Shown here piece by piece: positions 21,279 through 31,092 of a stretch of DNA of 64,000 bases (positions are counted from its first letter, which is position 1; each line of letters begins with the position of its first letter). The translations under genes were made by a program, and so were the position numbers. A model generated the notes under the pieces. The model did not search any database. It was not told where the DNA came from and saw nothing but the letters and a program-made list of their open reading frames with translations. The stretch lies in assembly GCA_034770075.1 (NCBI GenBank), contig CM068385.1, positions 60,452,980-60,516,979 of the forward strand. The letters are read 5' to 3'. The stretch is from Aralia elata (Eukaryota > Streptophyta > Magnoliopsida > Apiales > Araliaceae).

Positions 21279-23633
21279 CCTCCGTCCATCCACATCCGAC
21301 CCACCCACTATCCTTTTCCTCCCTTCCTCCTCCTCCTCTTCGGCCCACCATCTCTTCCTCTTTTTGGGAGTTATGATCTGATTTAGAGGATTTGTCTTGG
21401 AATTACGGTTTGGGGGTTTGGATCTTGATGTTGGTTCGGATGTTGTTTTGGATATGGATCTGCTTCAGATTTGATTAATGTCTTGTCCATTAATCAGATT
21501 TGTGCTTTTGTTCCTTTTGTTCTGTGGCTGCGAAATCCTATTCTTAATCTATATTATTCGTGATTTCCAATGCCCAAAACATGCTCACCGGCCAAATTTC
21601 TTCCATTGTGTCTGACTCTCTCCCCTCTGGTTCTCCCATACCGGCCCACCAACTCATCTTTGTCCTTTCCTTCACCTTACTTCTCTGTTCTATTTGTGGC
21701 CTTTCCGGCAGCCCAAATTAGAACTCTCCGAACAGCTTCTTTTTGACCTATCTTTTGCCTACTCCGAGGGGTTTGATGGTTGTTGTTTCTTTTGATTAGC
21801 ATAGTAGAGGGAGCCTTGGGTGTTTAGGCGTGATGTTTTGATCTTGTTTGGGGAGTTATCCTTTGGGGAAAATTTTTTGGTTGTTTGGATCAAGATGTGT
21901 TCAGGATGTTGGTGTGCTTAAGATTTTGGTAGTTGGCTATTGCTTTGTTCAGATCTAGATTTTATTGGTGCTTCTTGCTTGTCCTTTCATAAATTCGATC
22001 TGTAAAGTTATTGGTGGTTGCTCTGTGCCCACTTTGGGTCGCTTGGTTTATGTTTGCAGTTATTTTAAACTTGTTCTTATTGCTATCTCTTACATTTGAT
22101 TGTCCACTATCTCAAATCCAAGCTTGGATTGTTGGATGCCCTCTTTCTGTTCGGGTTGGTTTCTATGATGTTGTGTAGGTTATGGATGCTGATCTGTTTG
22201 CCGACACTCATGGTTTGTTTTATCGAAAAAAATTTTCCTTTTCGTTTTTGCTTATATCTGATCTGCTCTGTTGATGGGTGTCTTGGATTTTCTGGCTCAT
22301 AAATTAATGCGGTCATTTTGCTTTCTATCTATCCTAGCTAGGTTTTTCCTTCTCCGCTATTGTCCTTCCCCTTCAACCTCCTTTCTGGCCCACATTGTCT
22401 GATTGAGGATTCAACTATGATCTGGATTGGGGTTGGGTTTTGGGTGGTAGTGCAGTTGTCGGTCACCGGACTTGATGGTTTTGTGAGTTTCGGTGGGTAG
22501 TGTTTGGTGACACTGTTAATTTGACATCTCTGGCGATTGTTGTTCTCCGATTTTCCCTGCTCACCCCTTTGGTTCTTCACCCCCTCTCCGGCCCACCAAT
22601 ACCCATAGTTTAGGAGGGGTTGTGTGGGTTTTTGATCTGGATTGGTGTTGTGTTGATCTTGGGCTGTGTGGGGGTTTGGCCGGGAATGACTTCGTGTTTG
22701 ATGGTTCTTTGATTTGGAGTCTTGGCTTCTTTGATCTGTTTCTTATGTTCAATCTAGCTTGTTTTCTCTCGCAAATTGTTCATGGGTGTTTGTATTGGTT
22801 GATTTTGATTCCATTTGTTTGGGTCTTTGCTGCTCTGTTCTTTTGGACAGTTCCGATCTGGGGTGCATGGGTTTGATCTGCTTTTGCTTTGTATGCTCAG
22901 ATTTGGTTGATCTCTTGGGTTTTGTTTTATTCTTTCAGATTTTCAGATATGTTGAATTGTTTTGCCGATTAGGCCTGTTTGTTCCTTGGCTGGTTTTCAA
23001 GGTGGTTTTGGGTTCGTATTCTGTCGGCTTCCATAGTGTCCGGCATGCACTGGTACTGGGTTATGGTTGTGGCCGACAGGTGCAGGGCAGGTGAAGGTCC
23101 TTGGGCAGAATTGGGTCTGCTGCTGTTGGGGTTGTCACCGAGTCCCACCTTTGTTTTCAAATTTGAATGTTGATATCTGTTTGGGTAGTGTGTTTGTGCG
23201 GTCTGGTGTTTGATTGCTTCATGTGGGTTGCCCATTCAACCGGGTCCCACCATTTTGCTGTTATTGATGATTCGCTTGCTGCTCAGTTTTCATGTGCATT
23301 AGCTGGCTTAAATTCCTTTTACAGTATGTTTGATGCACATTGATGGTCTCATTTGCATACGCTTGGGTCCCACTGTCAGGTCCCTTTTAGACAAAGTTGT
23401 GTGGCTGCTTTTGTTGTTCCAAATTATCTCTAATATTTTATATTAGTTTATTCTTTTTCCTAGCCTCGGGTTGTGAGGAAATTTAAAAATTTAGGTTAGA
23501 CATTTGGTTTCCTAATTTATTAGGTGTTTTAGCTCTCTCGGGAGAAGAGGGCTATGTCTTGATCTTCATTGTAATATCTTTAGTTTTTTTGCATTTTTAA
23601 TATACAAACTAATTTAGCAAAAAAATAAATAAA
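21279..23633 (+). mobile_element. LINE-like non-autonomous insertion inside copia-1, GT-skewed
   Basis: Homology with copia-B is lost just after AGATCGGAAGAGC (to about 21,278) and resumes at about 23,654. The insert starts CT-rich (TTCCTCCTCCGTCC), as LINE leaders often do. It ends with TTTTTTTGCATTTTTAATA and an A-rich tail at about 23,619-23,633. The plus strand is strikingly T/G-rich and A-poor along its length. No reverse transcriptase or endonuclease motifs are visible in any frame; the frames at 22,100-23,235 look compositional. No target duplication was found, and some copia sequence is missing at the site. Confidence 0.5.
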
Positions 23634-23653
23634 GTGGTAATGTTCAATTCCTT

Positions 23654-23863
23654 AATAAGCATCAAATGTGATAAAACAACATCTTAAATATTTAATACTC
23701 GCCTTGTGTGTGTACAACAAACTCATATTAAATATTCAATACTATATCGTTTTACCATGCTAGAAGGCGACGTTCGATATTCCAAATATCTTTGAACGTT
23801 ACAACTTAATATTTTTACTTTGAGGGGTTTATTATTAATTGTCTCATCTTGTTTAGCGCGCAT

Positions 23864-23908
<45 letters not shown>

Positions 23909-24909
23909 ATACACGTCATATTAATAAACATGTGAAGCATGTTGGATAATATAATATATATATATATATATAGTAAGCATGCACATATAAAATACTATAT
24001 TCTATCCGGATTGATTATGGATTTTTATTCTACTTTGATTCACTAGAGCCACCAAGTGAACCAAAAGGTCAAACCTAGGGTGCAAGAACTGAATTTAAAT
24101 ATAACTATTATATTTAAACCCGGGCTTCATTACAAATGGCTCTTCAAGCGCTCCTTACTCCTTCGCCTCTAATTTTGCAAAATAATTCTAACTAATCCTA
24201 TTACATAAATTATTTACAATAAATAGAAACATTAATCAGCAGTCAAGGGGAAGTACATAGGAGGGAGATAGAATTTACATAAAAAAATTACAGAAGACGA
24301 GGTAGGCAGACCCCATTTATAAAACTCATTCATTCATACATGCACATAAAATAAATACAATCACACATTGGTCAATTGTCCATAATCAATCCCATTTATT
24401 ATTATACATATCTCCATATGCATCAATAAATAACATTCATCTCATGACATTAAAGCATTCAATATATATTGATATCATTTAATGGGCAATTTAAAGTTAC
24501 ATGAAATCTAATTTCAAGTTTAAAATAACTCTTTATTTTAATTATAAAACCATATAAAATAACTCTTTATTTTAATCCAATTCCAAATCAAAATAAACTT
24601 CTTTATTTCTAATTTAGAATTTCTGAAAAAATTACAAAATGGACTTACAACCTTCATGCGCCGCGGCTCACAGATTCAAGCGCCGCGACCCTCACCCAGC
24701 GCCGCAACTCACAATAAACGTGCGCCGCGGCCCACAAGTCCTGTCCATTCGTTTCAGATTTTTTCAGATCGCGATTTTTGCAGTTTTCTCCCCAAAACAT
24801 GATTCTATACTAACAATAATGCCCAATTATATTGTTCTAAACACATATCAACATATATATCGAATCAAAATAATTAATAATCCGCATAAAATTTAACTCT
24901 TGATACCAC
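23654..24909 (-). repeat. copia-1 leader (between primer-binding site and gag)
   Basis: This stretch matches copia-B at 62,515-63,960 in the same orientation. It holds a CA repeat with TA repeat (about 23,868-23,910) and another TA tract near 23,950. A shared motif starting CCTTGTGTGTG lies at 23,702. A cluster of four GCGCCGCGGC-like decamers lies at 24658, 24680, 24699 and 24722. The primer-binding site TGGTATCAAGAG (complement of 24897-24908) abuts the LTR and fits priming by initiator methionine tRNA. No coding is supported. Confidence 0.75.
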
Positions 24910-25366
24910 TGTTAGTTTGTATATAACGTGAACATACACTCAAATTGCATATAATGAGCGGAAGCATGGTAAATCAGAATTTAAAATTTTACAAACCAAA
25001 CCCAGGATCAATCTTTCTACGCAATTATTAATTAACATAGGAAGATAGAGAATTATAAATTATACCCTTGTAGAAACTAGCTTCCTCAGCTACGAGTTCT
25101 ACTCCAAAAATTTCACGAAGATTCATTTTTTTGATCAACGCTAGCCACCAAAGTGGTTGGCCTCTAGAGGTGATCCACTAAGGAATAATACTTACTCAAG
25201 AAGATGGGTGATGGCAAACTCTAGTTTCTATCTCTATAGAATTATGAGTATTCTCCCAATTCTTATGGAAGAGTGTGTAACCCTAAATCATAATAAGATT
25301 TCTCTTATTTATAGATGTAGGCAACCCTCCTAAACTATTTAGGTTTAAGGTTTTATTAATTATATT
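24910..25366 (-). repeat. copia-1 LTR, inner part
   Basis: On the minus strand this part ends CTAACA next to the primer-binding site. It contains a TATA-like CTATAAATAAGAG at about 25,303-25,315. It continues at 39,749 after the gypsy-1 insertion; the last five bases (ATATT) are the duplicated target. Confidence 0.85.
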
Positions 25367-28300
25367 TGTAATGTCCAGGAATTCTTAAACATTGTATCAA
25401 ATTTATTTTAATAAATAAAAATTTATTTTATATAATTTTACGGATTTAATTGGATCCATGTAATAATTAATATTATATAATTATATGGTCCAGTAATTTT
25501 CCTTGCCTTAAAGGGACTCACTAATAAGTTGAATAAATTAATGAGTTGACCCTAGCATTTGATTGGCAAGAAAATTAGGATAAGTAAATAAATAATTTCA
25601 TTTATTATCAGGTTGAGTAATTCGAATAAAGAATTATGGTTAAAATAAATATTTTAAATAATTAATTGGGTTAGTTATTTAATTGAAGATATTGAAAATG
25701 TATGGCGGTTAATCTAATTGGAGTCATTTTCTTTAATTAGGATGACCCATTTTCTTTTGGCCCAATTCCCCTATTATTTTCTTTTGGGCCGCCCATCATT
25801 CATTTAGCCGACCCACTAATTGTAAGCCCATTCCTTATTCTTTACCGGTCGGGTCGTATGAATTGTAGTCGGGTTGACCCATGGTGTGGGGTATTATGAG
25901 TACCGGCATCTCATTTGGGGAGGAATCAAATCAAGCCAAAATCCTTGTATCAGAGTATCAGGGGTAACCAAGAAAATCCCACGCCCTAGCCTCTCAAATC
26001 AACTAGCCGAACCTAGCTAGACTCCATCAACTGAATCGGACGAGCGAGAGACGGGAGGAAGAAAAAGGGGGTTGTCAATCGCCGGCAACAGCTCGAGTCG
26101 ATCGATTGAGGGAAAGAGGAGCGTCGACCGGCGGCACGGGTTGGAAAACGAGCGAGCGCGACCAAGCGGATAAACGAGCAACGTCAGAGGCGGCCATCGA
26201 AGGGACCAAAGGTTCCAGGAAATCGGCGATTCGACCACCTGGATTACGCGGCTCGAGGATTGATGAGACCACCGTCCGTTTACTCCTCTCCTACCGTCGG
26301 TTATTGACCAAATCGTTAGGGTATTGCCCAAATAATATGGGGAGAAAAAAAAAATCCTCTCTATAAATTGAGCCTCAAACCCCTAAACCAAGCTGCCGAT
26401 TTTTCCCCTGTTTTGTGAGTTTCCAATTAGAAAGTTAGGGTTCCAAAATTAGAGAGAGAGGAAATTGCGGAGGAGAAAGGGGGCAGGGGCTAGCTGTAGA
26501 TGTCTGATTTCGTCAATTACTTTGGACGAAGAAGAAGGGCTGCCGTTCGCACCACCTTGAGGTATAACCACAGAGTTTTGAGCTACTGTGATAGTTTCTA
26601 GTTAGGGTTTTGTATAATTTTCCTTGCGGGTTGTTTTAGTTCTTCTTCTGCACTTAGGCTGTGTTGTTCAACTGTGTTTGGTTAATTAGTTTAGAAATCT
26701 GGTATGGTGTTGATTTTACTATACCTTGCAGTGTATTGAATTAAATTGTTTCCCTGTATTGAGGAATTTTATTCTCTGAATTAAATTAAAATGGTTCGTT
26801 GGAATTGTTTAGGTTCTGTATTGGGATATTTGTACTGTGTTGATTCTTTAATTGGGAACCTGGTGTACACTAAAGAACCATAGGTTCTGGCAGTTGATTT
26901 TTGGTTCAACGATTTGGTCAGTGTATTGCTTTAGGATGCATATCATGTGTTCGCTAGAATGTCTGTGAGGGATCATTTTGTAGCTTGGCCCTTCTGTTAA
27001 TTCGACGACTTGTCAGTTAGGCCTAATAACTCCAGTAAAGTGTTGTGTGTGGTTGAATTTACTAATGTTGTTATAATGTGAACACTAACACTGTTATTTT
27101 GTAATACCATAATGATACACTAACAAAATAATTATTACTTCATTATTATTTAATTAATATTAAATAATAATTAAGTAAAATTAATAAATTAATTATTTAT
27201 TATTTGATACCTAATAATAAATAACGATTATAAATATTTAATTATTAATATTAAATAATAATTAAGTATGAATAAAGTTAATAAGGTAATTAATTTATTA
27301 TTAGCAATGAATAATAAATAAAGGTAGAAAATATTTAATTATTATTGGATAATAATTCAATATGAATAAAGTTAATAAATTAATTATTTATTATTTAATA
27401 ATAAATAAAGATAATAAATATTTAACTATTATTTGATTGATAATTAAATAATAATTAAAAATAAATAAATTAGTAAGATAATAAATATTTAATTATTATT
27501 TAACTAATATTAAATAATAATTAAGTATGAATAGATTTATAAATAAAGATAATAAATATTTAATTGTTATTTAATTAATATTAAATAATAATTAAGTATG
27601 AATAAAGTAATTATTTATTATTTATCAATAAATAATAAATAAAGATAATAAATATTTAGTTATTGTTTAAATTAATATTAAATAATAACTAAGTATGAAT
27701 AAAGTTAATAAGTTAATTATTTATTATTTATCCCTAAAATATAAATAAAGCTAATAAATATTTGATTATTGTTTAACTACTATAACCAAGTATGGATAAA
27801 ATCAATAGATTAATTACTTATTATTGATCCTTAAATAATAAATAAAGTTTATAAATAGTTGATTTTTGCTTAATTACTATTAAATATTAATCAAGTACGA
27901 ATTAAGTTAATAGTTTAATTATTTGTCAGTAAGTGATAAATAAAGATAACAAATATTTAATTATTACTTAATTAATAATTAAGTATGAGCAAGTAATAAA
28001 ATAATTATTTATTATTGAGTAATAAATAAAGATATTAAATATTTGATTGTTATTAAAGATTTAATGTGAGTAAAGTAAATTATTTATTATTTCTCATTTA
28101 AATAAATAAAGATAATAAGAACTTAATTATTATTAACAATTAAGTATGGGTAGAGTGATACATTAATTTTCTAGTTAATGTTAAATAAGGGAAATAATTT
28201 CGAAAGTGAATAATAGCTAAGCAACCTATTTAGTTTGTTGCCACTGTTAGCTAGTAATGCCTTAATTATTTAGTGCAGTAAATAATAACTTGGGTTACTA

Positions 28301-29542
28301 AACATTGCTAAGTTGAATAAGCATGATTAGTTATCGAAATAATAACTAAAGGTCATTAACTTAAATTCTTTTAGTTAATGATTAAATAGTAATTAAATGT
28401 ATTCGGTGAATTGTTTATCTGCTAAATAAATAGCATAAGTGAGTATAGTTACGCAATGCTAATAGATAAACCAACTCTACCAACTGATAGGTTATCCAAG
28501 ATCAATTAATTAAAACTAGATCTTATCTGTAGCTGAGCAATCAGGCAAGTTCTACCTTACTCAACTTTTACATTGAGCAAGTTTCTAAACCTTATGCATT
28601 ATTTTTAATTCGTGCAAAAAGGTATATATTGCAAGTTATTCTTTAAGCTTGAATCCTATCTCCAAGCATGCTTTAAGTGGTCTAATTGCTTTTAAAATTA
28701 TTCCACATCTTTGTATTTATTGACATTCGCACTCGTGCACTTGAATTCGTATATTTATTTAAGTTCAGTAATTTGTAAACTATTCATGGTTAAGTCTGAA
28801 CACTTGTTCGGTCAGGCAAGCCTGTAAGAATTTATAAAAGCTATCCGAACCAATCGATGGTAAGGATTCTTAGACTAAATGGACACCCCTTTTATTATAG
28901 GGGAGTATCCCAGGTACCGTATATAAGGTACAACTAGCAGAATTAAATGTTATGCATATACATAGCGTACGCGAGGCTGATCCCCTCAAGTACTTATTCT
29001 GTAGCCAGTAACCAGAGGGTCAACCAGCTATTGACTCCTTTGGAAGTTATTGTTCAAAGTCTACTTGACTATCAATTGTTCTAAAAGCATTTATTGTTAT
29101 TGCTTCTGATAATTCTATTGTTGAAATCTCTTTCTATATTCCCTTCATCATGATATATCCTTGTTGTTGTACTTTAAACTTGCTGAGCAAACTCGTTGCT
29201 CATTCTTGCTATATCATGACTTTATTGCAGCTAAACCCGAGATGTCAGGGAAGAACAAAGGAAAAGAAAAGATGAAGTAATAGACTTCATGTAGCAGATT
29301 TTAAATTTACGTATAGTTAATTACTGTTAATGTAATTTAAACCCCAACTTTTATTTAGGGTATGGATTTGTGTAAGCGTTTCAGGTTTTTGTATTCTGGG
29401 ACTAGTAACACCTTTGTAATGAACAACGTATGTTTGTTATATTCCGCATTTTAGTTACCATATGTTGTTAGAGGTGAATGTTTGTATTGGATCGTGATGA
29501 CCGGATCCGGGTATTTGGAGACCCGAATTTGGGGGCGTCACA
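25367..29542 (+). repeat. gypsy-1 5' LTR
   Basis: 4,176 bases, TG...CA bounded. A TATA box TATAAAT at 26362-26368 implies transcription from about 26,390. An AT-rich degenerate tandem array fills about 27,105-28,190. A hairpin (29184-29202) precedes a strong splice-acceptor-like TTTATTGCAG ending at 29230. The GC-richer segment at 26,040-26,500 gives short frames that recur in the other LTR and are not proteins. Confidence 0.95.
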
Positions 29543-29545
29543 GGT

Positions 29546-29557
29546 TGGTATCAGAGC
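29546..29557 (+). other. gypsy-1 primer-binding site
   Basis: TGGTATCAGAGC, three bases after the 5' LTR, complementary to the 3' end of initiator methionine tRNA as in most plant Ty3/gypsy elements. Confidence 0.9.
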
Positions 29558-29790
29558 TGTAGATTATAAACTTTAGGATCGCGAAACCTAGGTTATGACC
29601 TTAGTATTTTTAAACTCGTATTGAGTACGTTAGGATTCGAATCAGGGAAATTCGAGTAATAGTCTGATTTGGGGGTGGATTGTGGAAATCTACCAAGCCG
29701 AGTTGTACATGATAAAATATCTTTTCATTTTATCAATGAATGTATTTTATTATGATACTGATATTTGTTATCTCTGTCTGTGGTTGTAGG

Positions 29791-30618
29791 ATGGCTGACA
29801 GGGCAGGGACTAGCGGGACCCGGGAGGAGGAGATATTCATAGATATTCCAGTGGTTGCTGAGCAGCTGGTGGGGTATGCTCCTATTGCCCCAGGGGTACC
29901 GCTAGAGGAGTCCGAGCCAGAAGAGGACTACCAGAGGGAGCTACCAGAGCCGGTGGTAGGTAGAGTTATGAGGTCTGGCAGTCAGGACCCAGATGTTGAG
30001 GAGGAGGATCCCGAGACCGAGGGAGAGGAGCCACCTGCTTACGTGGATGGCATGGGGTCCACTGCCGACGATATTATAGAGGGACTGACCAGCAGGATCG
30101 AGGAGCTGGAGGCTCGGATAGCTCATCTGGAGGAGCAGAACCAGACCCACCAGATCAGAGAGGACCAGTATAGAGACCTAGCCTACTAGCTCGAGCATGA
30201 CTTAGGGGTGGCGAAGGTACAACTGCAGGGCTATGAGTCCTCAGCGCAGCAGATCGGACCACTGCTACATCAGTTAGTGGCCCGGAACGCTGAGCTGAGA
30301 GAGAGGCTGGAGCAGAGGGATCTACAGATCGCCCACCTGAAGGCGAAGCAGGAGGCTATGAGGTTCGAGGCTGGGCTGGAGGTGTCTGCGAGGATGCATG
30401 CCAGAGAGGCCTGGGTCAGGGAGGCCAGGAGGGTTGATCAGTTAGAGGATCGGTTGGAGGCCAGCGCAGTGAGGATAGAGACCCTAGGATATGCCTTAGA
30501 CGCAGCCTACAGGAGGCCCCGGACTGAGGCAGGTGAGTCTAGCCGCTCTGTTCGTCGCAGGGTAGGGGATGGAGCATTCTCTTCTGGTCAGCAGGCACAG
30601 ATCCGTCGCGATGTGTAG
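29791..30618 (+). pseudogene. Extra coiled-coil ORF upstream of gag in gypsy-1, one internal stop
   Basis: A single frame of 275 codons interrupted by one TAG at 30187-30189. I take the start at ATG 29791 (MADRAGTSG) because it follows a splice-acceptor-like TGTGGTTGTAG and the same arrangement recurs in gypsy-2. The first ~90 residues are acidic (Glu/Asp/Pro-rich). The rest is a predicted coiled coil with heptad-like runs (IEELEARIAHLEEQN, ERLEQRDLQIAHLKAKQEA), ending in an Arg/Ser-rich tail. I recognise no enzymatic domain and it is not gag. The TAG could be a C-to-T change in a CAG codon. Function is unknown; binding to RNA, gag or host proteins is possible. Confidence 0.75.
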
Positions 30619-31092
30619 TGACTTGATGGAGCAGTTGATTTGTCTTTAGTACAGTCAGTCCCACTTTCTGTTATATTAGGGACGTATTTATGTTGTCTTG
30701 TGAAGCTTTATATTTGTATTTATGCTTGGGGTAGCAGTTAAACCCCAACTTTTATGGACTTTAGGGATGAAAAGTTAGGATTCCCCACTTTTGTCTCAGG
30801 GGATGATTTGTTGATAGGGCATGTAGTGGCGCATTTATAGAAGTATGCCACAAGTTAGTCTTTGTAACAAACAGTGGTATATCAATATAAATGCAGATGT
30901 TTCATTTAAATCAAATGTGTTTGATAGATGTTTCTACCCTTGATTGCTGATTGTTATGACATATTGTGTAAAATATAAAACTATAGGTAAAAGTCAGCGG
31001 ATTTTCCTTATCCGATCATGCCGCCAAGAGGACGACCACGAAACTGACAGGTTGAAGAGTCAGAAAGTGAGGTTGGGAATCAATCCAACCCA

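Noticed and set aside
22096..23235. Several overlapping frames of 60-111 codons
   Set aside because: They arise from the T/G-skewed composition (Phe, Leu, Trp, Cys and Val-rich); none shows a known domain.
26017..26366. Frames on both strands in the gypsy-1 LTR, repeated at 36,254-36,650
   Set aside because: They fall in the GC-richer leader part of the LTR, differ in frame between the two LTRs because of indels, and have no recognisable domain.
27105..28190. AT-rich array considered as an origin or centromeric satellite
   Set aside because: It is confined to the LTRs of one retrotransposon and repeats identically in both, so it is part of the element.
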